From assembly GCA_947383695.1 (NCBI GenBank), contig OX376642.1, positions 1,240,001-1,304,000 of the forward strand: a stretch of 64,000 nucleotides of DNA. Reading direction: 5' to 3'. Shown one piece after another: positions 8,097 through 17,049 of the stretch. This DNA is from Actinomycetes bacterium. Lineage in GTDB: Bacteria > Actinomycetota > Actinomycetes > Nanopelagicales > Nanopelagicaceae. The notes beneath the pieces were generated by a model, which saw nothing but the letters and a program-made list of their open reading frames with translations, made no database searches and was not told the origin of the DNA. A program made the translations under genes and the position numbers. The first letter of the stretch is position 1. The number at the start of each line of letters is the position of its first letter.

Positions 8097-9008
8097 GTGA
8101 TTAATTCAAGTAATGCGGCTAACCGCCGGCGTTCAGTTATTAACTGGCGCCGGCGGTTAATGCCGTACCTGTTTGTTGCACCAAACATGTTGATTTTCAT
8201 AACCTTTATTATCTGGCCAGCAATACGTGGTTTTCAGATTTCTTTCTACGACAGTATCGATGGACGCACATTTACCCCGGTTGGCACCGGCAATTACAAA
8301 GCGATCTTTGGTGATCCCACCGTTGCAGAGGTTGCGAAAAACACCGCCATCTATGTCGTGTTTTACGTAATTATTTCAACTTTACTTTCAATCGCCTTTG
8401 CACTGATTGTTAATGAACAAAAATTCGCAAAAGGATTCTTCAGAGCAATTCTCTTTTTACCGGTAATGCTTTCTCCAATTGTCGTCGGACTTATTTGGAA
8501 TGATGTACTCGATCGCAAAGTTGGCCCACTTAACGCTTTATTGCAAGCTATAGGTGGCGGTAGTCCAGGATGGTTAGTTGAACCAAAACTTGGAATGATG
8601 GCTGTTATCTTTGTCGGTGTTTGGGTTCACTTAGGCTTTTACTCAATTATTTTGTTGGCCGGACTACAGGGAATTGATAGAAGCTTGTTAGAAGCCGCGG
8701 CTATGGATGGTGCGACACGCCCTCAGATTATTCGGACAATCATTCTTCCGCTACTAAAGCCAACAACATTAGTTATCTTGATTTTGGCGACTATTCATGG
8801 CTTCCAGTCTTTCGACTTTATTTATACATTGACTGGCGGTGGACCTTTAGGTGCCACAACTTTAATTGTTCAATACATTTACGATCGTGCTTTCCAAACG
8901 CCGATCCAGTATGGACTTGGTAGCGCAGCGGGAGTGATTTTGTTCATGATCATATTTGCCTTTACAGCGCTTAACTTCCTACTCGGAAAGAAGCGTGAGG
9001 CAATATGA
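8097..9008 (+). CDS. carbohydrate ABC transporter permease (MalF/UgpA type)
   Basis: A 303-residue membrane permease with about six hydrophobic segments and the EAA loop ATPase-contact motif EAAAMDGATRPQIIRTIILP near residues 200-220. GTG at 8097 is the only accepted start codon upstream of the conserved MPYLFVAPNM stretch and gives a normal basic cytoplasmic tail (NRRRSVINWRRR). It has no good Shine-Dalgarno sequence; ATG at 8160 is possible but would leave almost no tail. The first codons form a very stable hairpin (8120-8159), which may lower permease output relative to the binding protein. The gene is ATGA-coupled to the next permease. Confidence 0.9.
   Translation: MINSSNAANRRRSVINWRRRLMPYLFVAPNMLIFITFIIWPAIRGFQISFYDSIDGRTFTPVGTGNYKAIFGDPTVAEVAKNTAIYVVFYVIISTLLSIAFALIVNEQKFAKGFFRAILFLPVMLSPIVVGLIWNDVLDRKVGPLNALLQAIGGGSPGWLVEPKLGMMAVIFVGVWVHLGFYSIILLAGLQGIDRSLLEAAAMDGATRPQIIRTIILPLLKPTTLVILILATIHGFQSFDFIYTLTGGGPLGATTLIVQYIYDRAFQTPIQYGLGSAAGVILFMIIFAFTALNFLLGKKREAI
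8120..8159 (+). other. stable hairpin at the start of the permease gene
   Basis: TAACCGCCGGCG (8120-8131) pairs perfectly with CGCCGGCGGTTA (8148-8159). Inside it CAGTT (8134-8138) pairs with AACTG (8142-8146) around a three-base loop. There is no T-run, so it is not a simple terminator. It sits between the binding-protein and permease genes, where such structures often set unequal expression. Confidence 0.7.
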
Positions 9009-9880
9009 GCAAACTCCAAGAGCGGGCATCTGCAAATAAGTGGAGCTCTATGGGCGGCAAGAAGCCACCTTCAGTAGGAACCATTCTTAGAACAACTTTT
9101 CTTTTGGCAATGACTTTTGTCATTTTGGCTCCAGTTCTTTGGTTTGTACTTTCATCCTTTAAAGATGCAACAGACTTAGGCGCAAGACCACCAAAGATTT
9201 TGCCTACACGTTGGGCTTTTGAGAATTACACCGAAGCTTTCCAGATGTATAACTACACCCGCTACTTTATGAACAGCGTATTCGTGACCTCAGTTGCAAC
9301 GGTTCTTACATTGTTGATCAATTCTATGGCGGCTTATGCCTTTGCAAAGTACAACTTCAGAGGGCGTGATGGCCTGTTTGTCATGACGCTTGCAATGATC
9401 ATGATTCCATTGCAGGTTATTTTAATTCCAATTTATTTGGTCGTTTCATCTTTAGGACTAGTTAATACCTACTGGGGAATGATTATTCCTGCAGCTGCTA
9501 CCCCGACGGGTGTTTTCATCATTCGCCAGTACATGTTGACGATCCCTGATGAACTGATTGAGGCAGCTCGTATTGATGGCGCAGGCGAATTTAGAATCTT
9601 TGCACGAATCGTTTTGCCACTTTGTCGTCCAGCTTTAGCGGTGGTCGCAATCTTCTCAATTCTGTGGCGTTGGAACGATTTCCTATGGCCACTTTTGATT
9701 GCGCAAAAAGAAGAGCTCTACACACTTCCAGTTGCCTTGGCACTCTTAAATGGGCAGCTAGTGGTTCCTTACAACATTGTTTTGGCGATGTCAGTTATGT
9801 CAATCATTCCAGTCTTGTTTATGTTTGTTTTCATGCAACGTCAAATTGTCCAAGGAATTGCTCAGACTGGAATCAAGTAG
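9005..9880 (+). CDS. carbohydrate ABC transporter permease (MalG/UgpE type)
   Basis: A 291-residue inner permease partner of the preceding gene, with which it has an ATGA overlap. Six hydrophobic segments are apparent. The EAA motif reads EAARIDGAGEFRIFARIVLP near residues 185-205. The C-terminus FMQRQIVQGIAQTGIK is typical of the MalG subgroup. The following large gene begins about 46 bases after its stop. Confidence 0.93.
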   Translation: MSKLQERASANKWSSMGGKKPPSVGTILRTTFLLAMTFVILAPVLWFVLSSFKDATDLGARPPKILPTRWAFENYTEAFQMYNYTRYFMNSVFVTSVATVLTLLINSMAAYAFAKYNFRGRDGLFVMTLAMIMIPLQVILIPIYLVVSSLGLVNTYWGMIIPAAATPTGVFIIRQYMLTIPDELIEAARIDGAGEFRIFARIVLPLCRPALAVVAIFSILWRWNDFLWPLLIAQKEELYTLPVALALLNGQLVVPYNIVLAMSVMSIIPVLFMFVFMQRQIVQGIAQTGIK

Positions 9881-9926
9881 TTCACCAGTCTGGAGAATTT
9901 CCTCAACGAAGGAAGAGGTCAGAAAA

Positions 9927-12638
9927 ATTCCACGCTTCACAGATAACTTCAATCGCACGATTCATTTACTTGATAACAACGGTTTCATCCGCGATTGGCT
10001 AATAACTAAAGCTTGGATTACCCCTGCCGATGACTTAGGCAAATTACTCAAAGACTCAGGAGATCCCTTTGGAAAAGATGGTCGTTGGGTCTTAACAAAT
10101 GGTCCAGATATCGCGCCATTGAAAGCCAAGATCTATAAGAATCTACCTTTCACCACCAACCAAACGATGCCGGATGTAGTTGAAGGTGGCGCAGTTTCAT
10201 GGAAAGCGCCTGGAACCGGTCAGATCAACACAGACACATGGACTCGAATTCATACAGGTCATGATGGGTACGCGGACTGGAGTCACTTCTCATATACCCC
10301 TGAATACCGTCATTCATTAATGGCAACGCAATTAGAAATAGATCAACCTGAATGGCGAAACATTGTTGTCCAAAGTCAGGGCCCGGTTCAAGTTTGGCTC
10401 AATGGAGAGTTGGTACTGAGTACTGATTTATTTGGTTATATGCAACCACTCACTCATTCGATTAATACTCTGCTCCCTTCTGGAATTAGCACTTTAATCA
10501 TTTCTCAGTGGCAAATCTCTTTACGAGAAGTACGCCACGCTGTTCGTGTAAAGATTGAAGGATTACCAGTTCGTATTGTTATTCCATCTCAAGGTGCTGA
10601 TGAGTATGCCTCAGAAATTGCAGAGCGCGAACTTGAAAACATCGCTTTGGAGCGATGGGCTAGAACCACAGATACCGTTGAATTTAGAGGTTCTCCTGGG
10701 CTTCGCGTCCGAATTAAAGAGAGAAATACTCAGGGTGATGGCGTAGCCGTAACCTTCAAGCAAGGTAAAGCTAAGGTAAAAGTAAGTGAAATTCGAAGTG
10801 CAGCAAAGAAAGCTGAAAAGGCAACCGCGGCCATTGACGGTGATGTAACAGCAACTATGTTAGATACTGGAGAGATATTCCTAGAGCTTCGGTTGGATTC
10901 ACCCAACACACCTGTTTTTCGAACATTTAGAACTGCTTATGTCCCAGAACGTGTACGGACAACGGTTCCAAAGAGTTCTCCAAAGATTTGGCGCTCGGAG
11001 GTAGTTGATCACGTAGCAGACAGTTATGCGTCATCTGCTCGTGCGCTTGCACGCCTTGAAAAGAACTCAAAGTACGTTGTTACCGCGGAGGACTTAAAGC
11101 CTGCGCTATCAATGATCACATCACGAGCAGATTGTGCTGACTTTGAAGCTGTTGGCCTAGTTCATATCTTGAATAAATTCCCGGATAATCAATGGGAAAA
11201 GGGTCTTCGCGAAGAGGTAAAAGAGACACTTTTGAATTTCAAGTATTGGATTGAACATCCAGGACTTGACGCGATGTGTTACTTCACCGAAAATCACCAG
11301 TTTGTTTGGCACACAGCGGAGCATTTGATTGGTGATTTCTTTGCAAAAGAAACTTTTGCCAACGCAAAGATGTCCGGTACAGACCATTCTGAGCATGGTC
11401 GTGCCATGGCGCTAGATTGGTTAAAGCTAAAGCTTGAAGGCGGATTTAGTGAATACGACTCAAACGCTTACTTAGCGATCGATACCCTTGCCTTGGTTTC
11501 ACTGATCGAATACTCCCCCGACAAGGAGATTCGTCAGTTCTCAGAAGCGCTGCTCGACAAGTTGATGTTTTCATTAGCGAGTAACTCTTGGCGTGGTGTA
11601 CACGGTGCTGCACACGGTCGTAGCTATACAACAACATTGCGTTCATCTCGATTTGAAGAAACCGCTCCAATAATGTGGGCCTTGTGGGGAATGGGTGCAC
11701 TTAATTTAGCTGTACTTCCAGTAACTACTTTGATTACATCAAAGAAGTATGTGCTTCCGCCTATGATCGTAAAGGTGGCTCATTCGCTCAACAAAACTTG
11801 GCATGGTCGTCAGGTCTACCGCGGAAAGTACCGTTTCACCAGCGATTTACTTGAGCGGCCATATGCTTCTGATCTTCATGTATGGCGCACTACAGATGGA
11901 ATGCTTTCATCTGTTCAAGATTACAGAGCAGGTTTACCTGGATTACAAGAGCATGTATGGGGTGCAACCCTTTCGACTGAGGTACAGGTCTTTGCTAGTT
12001 ATCCCGCTGCCTTTAGTCATGCGACTTCGGTTCGACCAAATGCATGGGCAGGACACTTGGTTCTGCCACGTGTTCGACAATATGAGAATGTGATCCTTGC
12101 GATTTATGCGCTCAATGATCAGCTATATCCAGACTTTACGCACCTCTGGTTCCCAACACCGTGGATGGATGAGTTCACCCAAAAAGGTTCTTGGATCGCA
12201 GGTCGTGTAGGAAATGGTTATATCGCTGTTGCAACTCCTGGTGGATTTTCTCCACTTAAAAGCGGTGACACCGCCCATCAAGAATGGACACCAAAGGGCA
12301 ATGGAGCACTCTATGTTTCAATTCTCGGTGACAAGAAGAGTTACGGAGACTTTAAGAGTTTTGTACGTAAGTTATCTGAACCGAACTTTGATGAGAAGAA
12401 CTTATCCATTTCTTGGAAACACAAACATCGCTTTGAGTTGCATTGGACTGGACCGTTCCTTGTAGATGGATTAAGTGAGCAACTCGAGGGTGGTTTACCA
12501 GAATTAGCACCTCGACTTGATAATCCTGCCGTTGCACTTGAATCTACTGATTCAATCCTTGATGCAGAATTTGGTAAAGAAAAGCTTCGAATTGATGTTG
12601 TTAACGGAAAGCGACTTAATCCAAAGTCACAGGTGTAA
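9927..12638 (+). CDS. large cytoplasmic protein of unknown family, probably polysaccharide-active
   Basis: About 903 residues. I do not recognise a named family. The N-terminal ~200 residues look like a beta-sandwich carbohydrate-binding type region (VQVWLNGELVLSTDLFGY). Residues ~370-630 are helical and rich in WHTAEH, GFSEYDSNAYLA and HGRSYTT motifs, reminiscent of alpha/alpha-toroid glycan lyases and hydrolases. The C-terminal third is beta-rich. There is no signal peptide. No ATG, GTG or TTG in frame lies between the permease stop and the conserved region; ATT at 9927 follows AGGAAGAGG by eight bases and is my chosen start. The next in-frame ATG (10167) has no Shine-Dalgarno sequence. Between an importer and GH105, it probably works on imported uronate oligosaccharides. 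Confidence 0.75.
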   Translation: MPRFTDNFNRTIHLLDNNGFIRDWLITKAWITPADDLGKLLKDSGDPFGKDGRWVLTNGPDIAPLKAKIYKNLPFTTNQTMPDVVEGGAVSWKAPGTGQINTDTWTRIHTGHDGYADWSHFSYTPEYRHSLMATQLEIDQPEWRNIVVQSQGPVQVWLNGELVLSTDLFGYMQPLTHSINTLLPSGISTLIISQWQISLREVRHAVRVKIEGLPVRIVIPSQGADEYASEIAERELENIALERWARTTDTVEFRGSPGLRVRIKERNTQGDGVAVTFKQGKAKVKVSEIRSAAKKAEKATAAIDGDVTATMLDTGEIFLELRLDSPNTPVFRTFRTAYVPERVRTTVPKSSPKIWRSEVVDHVADSYASSARALARLEKNSKYVVTAEDLKPALSMITSRADCADFEAVGLVHILNKFPDNQWEKGLREEVKETLLNFKYWIEHPGLDAMCYFTENHQFVWHTAEHLIGDFFAKETFANAKMSGTDHSEHGRAMALDWLKLKLEGGFSEYDSNAYLAIDTLALVSLIEYSPDKEIRQFSEALLDKLMFSLASNSWRGVHGAAHGRSYTTTLRSSRFEETAPIMWALWGMGALNLAVLPVTTLITSKKYVLPPMIVKVAHSLNKTWHGRQVYRGKYRFTSDLLERPYASDLHVWRTTDGMLSSVQDYRAGLPGLQEHVWGATLSTEVQVFASYPAAFSHATSVRPNAWAGHLVLPRVRQYENVILAIYALNDQLYPDFTHLWFPTPWMDEFTQKGSWIAGRVGNGYIAVATPGGFSPLKSGDTAHQEWTPKGNGALYVSILGDKKSYGDFKSFVRKLSEPNFDEKNLSISWKHKHRFELHWTGPFLVDGLSEQLEGGLPELAPRLDNPAVALESTDSILDAEFGKEKLRIDVVNGKRLNPKSQV

Positions 12639-12640
12639 TT

Positions 12641-13741
12641 ATGGCTGGTGAAGATACAACTTCGAGCGCTCTTGAAGCGCCACCGTTAACTCCTATTTCT
12701 AAGGATTTATTGACTCCGAATTTCTTAAGAGAAACAGCTAGCCGCATCATCGATGCAACCTGGCAGGCTGGTCTGCCTCAATGGTCGTGGGGTGAAGGTG
12801 TCTATCTACTGTCTGAAGTTCGATATCACGAGACTGTGGAACAAGAGATCCCAACAAAATTGATTGACTGGTACGCAAACAGAGGAGTCCTCACCTCTGG
12901 GCACATCAATAATGTTGCACCCGGTGCTGCTGCTTCAAGAGTTCATGCACGTGGATTAATGGATGCATCTGAAACAAATATCTTGCTGGAAAAATGGGTA
13001 ATGGACCCGTCCTCTGCAACCAGAGCTGCAAATGGAGCTGTCGAGCACTGGCCTGGCGGGGTCTGGGCAGATACCTGTTACATGATGGGAACATTTCTTC
13101 TCAATCATGGCGTGGGGACGAAAAACCTTTCGTATATCGAATTCATTGGTGATCAATTAGTTGCGCATATTGAGCTATTACAAAATCCCACAACCAAACT
13201 CTTTGCTCATGGCTCGCACAGAGGTGAAACTCTGTGGAACTACTGGGGCCGCGGCAATGCATGGATGTCGCTGTCTGCTGTCGAGTTTCTCGATGCATGT
13301 GAGGCCTTAGGGATAAAACCCAAATCACATGATGTAGTACAGAAAGCGCTGAAAGATCAATTACTCGCCCTTATTCCGCTACTTCCAGATTATGGAATTT
13401 GGGATGTGCTTGTAGATCACCAAGTGGAGAACAAAGGTGTTCTTGAAACATCTGCGACTGCAGGATTTGGGTCAGCGATGATTCGTGCAATACGACACTT
13501 CCCTGAGTTAAAGAAAGAACTACATGCTGCAGGAACTACGGCAATTGCGGCCGCACTAACTTATGTTGATAGTTCGGGAGTTCTGACTCGCACAAGTGCG
13601 GGAACAGTTTTGCAGCTTATACCTTTTGGTTACAGTGTAATTCGAAGTGACCGTATGCAATTGTGGGGACAAGGTTTAGCTTTGAATGCTATTTCAGTAA
13701 TGCTCGAACCAAACAAGAATTTTGTTGCAATTAACAACTAG
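12641..13741 (+). CDS. GH105-family unsaturated glucuronyl/galacturonyl hydrolase
   Basis: A 366-residue alpha/alpha-barrel enzyme. Motifs of the YteR/YesR group are present: WSWGEGVYLL (residues 48-57), HWPGGVWADTCYMMG (136-150) with the likely catalytic Asp144, and YWGRGNAWMS (201-210). The family removes the 4,5-unsaturated uronic acid from the non-reducing end of oligosaccharides, giving the substrate of KduI. There is no signal peptide, so it acts after uptake. AGGTG precedes the ATG, which lies two bases after the previous stop. Its 3' end overlaps the convergent aldolase gene by four bases. Confidence 0.88.
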   Translation: MAGEDTTSSALEAPPLTPISKDLLTPNFLRETASRIIDATWQAGLPQWSWGEGVYLLSEVRYHETVEQEIPTKLIDWYANRGVLTSGHINNVAPGAAASRVHARGLMDASETNILLEKWVMDPSSATRAANGAVEHWPGGVWADTCYMMGTFLLNHGVGTKNLSYIEFIGDQLVAHIELLQNPTTKLFAHGSHRGETLWNYWGRGNAWMSLSAVEFLDACEALGIKPKSHDVVQKALKDQLLALIPLLPDYGIWDVLVDHQVENKGVLETSATAGFGSAMIRAIRHFPELKKELHAAGTTAIAAALTYVDSSGVLTRTSAGTVLQLIPFGYSVIRSDRMQLWGQGLALNAISVMLEPNKNFVAINN

Positions 13742-14622
13742 TTCCAACTAGTCCAAGGCTTTGCATGGGTATCAACGATTTCAGCCAGTTGTTCTAGGCG
13801 TGGAATAGAGATTTCACGAAGCGCCTTTGGAATATCTGGTGAGCTCACAATGTCAGCCCACACAGCGCGTCCTGCAAGGAATCCACTTGCTCCACCCATT
13901 GCACATGCCTTTACCGCATCATTAAAGAATGGTTGCTTGACGCCATTTGAAAGAACGACCCACGGAGAGCCAATCGCCTCTGAAATTCTGTCGGCGTTCT
14001 TAGTCACAAGGTTTAAATTCCCTTCACCATGGAATGGAACCTCTGCCTTGTAAAGATCTGGTTTCCACGCCGCAGCTTCACGTGCCGCGATGATCAACTC
14101 TTCTTCACGATTAAAACTACGAGAAGTATCTGTTGGAGGCTTTACGATGATTTCAATAATTGATGGCAAGCCAGAAATGTCGCACAACTTATTAAAATCT
14201 TCTACTAATTTTGCGCGCACATCAGGTGATTCATCATTGCGCCATAAAACAAGAAACTTAAGTCCAACGCTTCCAATATCTCGCATACGAATTGGATCAA
14301 CATCTGGATCAATTGCAGTATCTGTAGCGGCTCCACCTGGAGGACCTACTAATAAATCTGCTGCTGCGATTAGCCCACATCCACCTTGCAGCGCTTTCTG
14401 ATCAACAATTGCATCAATTCCAAACTCTTGATCAACTAAGAGTGCTGAAGCGTATGGTGATAGCTCGCGAGCAACATCAACTTTGAATTGAGTCAACTGT
14501 GAATCAGGTACTGGTGTGCTTTGATGAGCTGCAAACATTCCACGCAATGCTTCACGTTGATCAACTGCAACCATTGCTAGGGCTCCTGATGGGCGTGCCA
14601 AATTAGTTAAGGGTTTTCTCAT
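13738..14622 (-). CDS. class I aldolase, sulfofructose-phosphate aldolase (YihT)-like
   Basis: A 294-residue LacD/YihT-type aldolase. From recalled sequence it follows E. coli YihT closely: AVDQREALRGMFA (residues 19-31), LSPYASALLVDQEF (54-67), LVLWRNDESP, DLYKAEVP with the Schiff-base Lys192 (YihT Lys193), VVLSNGV with Ser225 (YihT Ser226) and GASGFLAGRAVW with Arg252 (YihT Arg253). YihT splits 6-deoxy-6-sulfofructose 1-phosphate into DHAP and sulfolactaldehyde. The similarity to LacD tagatose-bisphosphate aldolases is weaker and they are longer. It is the last gene of the operon, overlapping the kinase stop by one base (TGATG). The exact substrate is not proven. Confidence 0.82.
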   Translation of the reverse strand: MRKPLTNLARPSGALAMVAVDQREALRGMFAAHQSTPVPDSQLTQFKVDVARELSPYASALLVDQEFGIDAIVDQKALQGGCGLIAAADLLVGPPGGAATDTAIDPDVDPIRMRDIGSVGLKFLVLWRNDESPDVRAKLVEDFNKLCDISGLPSIIEIIVKPPTDTSRSFNREEELIIAAREAAAWKPDLYKAEVPFHGEGNLNLVTKNADRISEAIGSPWVVLSNGVKQPFFNDAVKACAMGGASGFLAGRAVWADIVSSPDIPKALREISIPRLEQLAEIVDTHAKPWTSWN

Positions 14623-15512
14623 CAGTGTGCCTCCAGGTATGCATCGAGTTCAGTTGTTGTTGGAATCATTGATTGACCATCCAGGCCGCGGCAAGAAAGT
14701 GCAGCAACCGCATTGGCGCGACGCAACGCTTCTTGTAATGAATGGCCCTGAATTAGTTGGGCTACAAGGGCTCCATGAAATACATCGCCAGCACCTAACG
14801 TGCTTGTTACTTCGACCTTAAATCCAGGTGCTGTAACAAGCCCAGTTTCAGGTGAAAAAGCTGCACTTCCTTCTGAGCCTTGAGTAGCTACAACGGTATT
14901 TCCAGCCTTCATTGAATCATTTTCTAGTGCCACAGCCAGATCAATGCCTGGATAACGAAGTGCCATTTGTCGATCAGTTGGAACAAACAAATCAACAACT
15001 ATCGGATCAAAATTTTCAACACCATAGCCTGCATCAAAAGAAATCTGAGCTCCTTTACCGCGAGCGATACCTAACTCATCTAAGCGTTTGATACCCACGT
15101 GATCGACATGTACCCATTGCGCATTTGCAATTAACTTCTTGGCTGCTTCGTTGATTGGTGCTTGAACAACAGGTTGGCGCGTGCTGATGGCACGGGCACT
15201 GTGTTCCTGTGAAGCAACAATCACACTTCCAGCTGTGGCGGTTGTTCCAATAGAGATACCCGAGGTATCAACGCCTTCTTGGGAAAATATTCGCAAAACT
15301 TCTTTACCATCTGCATCGTCGCCGATCGTTCCGACAATCGCGGTCTTAACGCCTAAACGACTCAACGCTACAGCTGCAACCGCTGCCGGACCACCGCCTG
15401 CACGTGAAATTTCATTGGCAAGGACACGTTCATCTTCTGATGGGTACTTATCGACTAGTGCAATTGTGTCGATCGTAATTACACCAACGCAAACCGCCTG
15501 AACAGAACTCAA
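14622..15512 (-). CDS. PfkB-family sugar kinase, YihV-like
   Basis: A 296-residue ribokinase-family kinase. GGGPAAVAAVALSRLG (residues 39-54) and TLGAGDVFHGAL (238-249, catalytic Asp243) closely follow E. coli YihV, the sulfofructose kinase. However, by hand alignment the residues I recall as contacting sulfonate in YihV (Lys27, Asn109, Arg138) correspond here to Arg29, Thr111 and Val139, so the substrate may be another ketose or the pocket is rebuilt. TTG at 15512 gives a TTGA overlap with the regulator gene. The aldolase follows immediately, implying that the kinase makes the 1-phosphate that the aldolase cleaves. Confidence 0.82.
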   Translation of the reverse strand: MSSVQAVCVGVITIDTIALVDKYPSEDERVLANEISRAGGGPAAVAAVALSRLGVKTAIVGTIGDDADGKEVLRIFSQEGVDTSGISIGTTATAGSVIVASQEHSARAISTRQPVVQAPINEAAKKLIANAQWVHVDHVGIKRLDELGIARGKGAQISFDAGYGVENFDPIVVDLFVPTDRQMALRYPGIDLAVALENDSMKAGNTVVATQGSEGSAAFSPETGLVTAPGFKVEVTSTLGAGDVFHGALVAQLIQGHSLQEALRRANAVAALSCRGLDGQSMIPTTTELDAYLEAH

Positions 15513-16222
15513 TTGCTATCTTTTTTCTTTGCATCTGCCAAAGCGGTAGCACGGGCTCCCGTTATGTGCTGCAGAGTCAACTTAGAGGCCAGCTCTCCAT
15601 CGCCATTTTCGATGGCAGCCAAAATCTCATTATGTTCATTGCGTGAAATTTCAGAACGTCCAGGCAACCGCAAGGTTGTCTCCATCGACATCTTCATTAC
15701 ATCTTGCAATACATTTAAAGTCTGGTTGATGAAACGGTTGCCCGCAATCCCGACAATTGTTAAGTGAAACTTTGCATCCAAAGACTGCAGTTGATCAAAA
15801 TCAATTGGCTCAATAGCTGTAATTGTGTCGATTTGATTCAAGGTAGCTCGCAGTAAACGAATATCCTCTTTTGTGGCCTTTTCTGCTGCCCACTTAGAGG
15901 CTGGAACTTCAAGAACTTCGCGGGCATCAAATAGTTCATTAAGTCCATGAGTTTTAGTCATCACCGATGCACGTAGCTCTTGAGCAACAACTGGTTCCTG
16001 AACAAAAGTTCCCTGACCATGTTTAATCTGAACTAATCCTTGTGCCTGCAAGATATGCAGAGCTTCTCGCAAACTTGGGCGGCTTACTTCGAGTAGATCA
16101 GCAAGCTGACGTTCTGGCGGCAACTTATCCCCCGGTAAGAGTTTCTGAAGTTCAATAAGCTCTATTAATTGGGTCGCTATTCTGGCGGCACGTTGAGGTG
16201 CTAGTGGCGCTACTGCACTCAT
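15509..16222 (-). CDS. FadR-type GntR-family transcriptional regulator
   Basis: A 237-residue regulator with an N-terminal winged helix (LPPERQLADLLEVSRPSL then HGQGTFV, residues ~30-72) and a C-terminal FCD ligand domain. The FCD metal ligands are visible as DAKFHLTI, NEHNEIL and LQHI. It probably senses a sugar or sugar acid and controls its own operon. FadR-type proteins bind GGT-N3-ACC cores, and such a site lies in front of this operon (20888-20905) and twice at 882-972. It sits two bases after the permease stop and overlaps the kinase by four. Confidence 0.92.
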   Translation of the reverse strand: MSAVAPLAPQRAARIATQLIELIELQKLLPGDKLPPERQLADLLEVSRPSLREALHILQAQGLVQIKHGQGTFVQEPVVAQELRASVMTKTHGLNELFDAREVLEVPASKWAAEKATKEDIRLLRATLNQIDTITAIEPIDFDQLQSLDAKFHLTIVGIAGNRFINQTLNVLQDVMKMSMETTLRLPGRSEISRNEHNEILAAIENGDGELASKLTLQHITGARATALADAKKKDSN

Positions 16223-16224
16223 TA

Positions 16225-17037
16225 CTACCCCTTTACCGCGCCGGCGGTTAATCCAGCGATGAATGAACGTTGCATGAACAGGTACATGATAACCATAGGA
16301 AGTGAAGCAACCATAACCGCAGTGAAAAGCATAGAGAAACTCACAAAGTACTCACCACGGTAAGCCAACATTGCAAGAGGCAAAGTTTTCTTCTCTGACT
16401 CCTGAATCAATAAAAGCGGCCACAATAGATCATTCCAGTTGATAACAAACAAGAAAATTGCGGTTGCACCCATCGCTGGCTTTGAGAGTGGAAGTGCGAT
16501 TGAACGATAAATTCGTAATGGTGATGCTCCATCAACCTCAGATGCCTCATACATTTCCTTTGAAACTTGCTTGAAAAATGCACTGAGAATAAAAATGGAA
16601 ATAGGAAGCGTTGTTGTCACATTAATCAAAATCAAACCGATGTATGAGTTGGTTAGACCTAAATCTCTAAAGATGTAATAGATCGGAACAAGATTAATCT
16701 GCGCAGGAATTGCTAGGCCCAGGGCAAATAGTCCAGCCAGCACCTTGCCCGAAACTGTGATCATTCTGGCGATGGCAAAAGATGCAAGACTTGCAAAAAT
16801 TAAAGTTAAAATAACTGATGAAACAGTGACTAAGACGCTGTTGCGAAAGCTGATATCCAGATCGCTGTCGCTCAAAAGACGGCTGTAGTTACCCAGACTC
16901 CAAGTCTCAGGCAACGATAGTGGCTTGTTGTAAACCTCGGCATCTGTCTTGAATGAGCCCAAAACTACAATCAATGAAGGCACAAGAATCATTGCAGCAA
17001 AGGTGACTAGAGCTATAACTCGAGATACTTTATACAT
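16225..17037 (-). CDS. carbohydrate ABC transporter permease (MalG type)
   Basis: A 270-residue permease with six predicted membrane spans. The EAA motif EASEVDGASPLRIYRSIALP lies near residues 170-190 and the C-terminus is the common RSFIAGLTAGAVKG. It follows the partner permease by twelve bases, with AAAGG before its ATG. It forms the importer of the isomerase-kinase-aldolase operon together with the upstream permease and binding protein. The ATPase must be supplied from elsewhere. Confidence 0.92.
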   Translation of the reverse strand: MYKVSRVIALVTFAAMILVPSLIVVLGSFKTDAEVYNKPLSLPETWSLGNYSRLLSDSDLDISFRNSVLVTVSSVILTLIFASLASFAIARMITVSGKVLAGLFALGLAIPAQINLVPIYYIFRDLGLTNSYIGLILINVTTTLPISIFILSAFFKQVSKEMYEASEVDGASPLRIYRSIALPLSKPAMGATAIFLFVINWNDLLWPLLLIQESEKKTLPLAMLAYRGEYFVSFSMLFTAVMVASLPMVIMYLFMQRSFIAGLTAGAVKG

Positions 17038-17049
17038 CTTGTGCCTTTC

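Noticed and set aside
9777-9926. ATG at 9777 as start of the large unknown protein
   Set aside because: It lies deep inside the permease gene in another frame, and the peptide before 9927 looks like a permease shadow.
13738-14622. Tagatose-1,6-bisphosphate aldolase (LacD) as name for the class I aldolase
   Set aside because: LacD proteins are about 30 residues longer and share fewer blocks; the recalled YihT sequence matches much better over the full length.
8147-16252. The 15-mer GCGCCGGCGGTTAAT at 8147-8161 and 16238-16252
   Set aside because: One copy is the arm of the permease hairpin, the other encodes the common permease C-terminus LTAGAVKG on the opposite strand. The match looks coincidental and has no flanking similarity.
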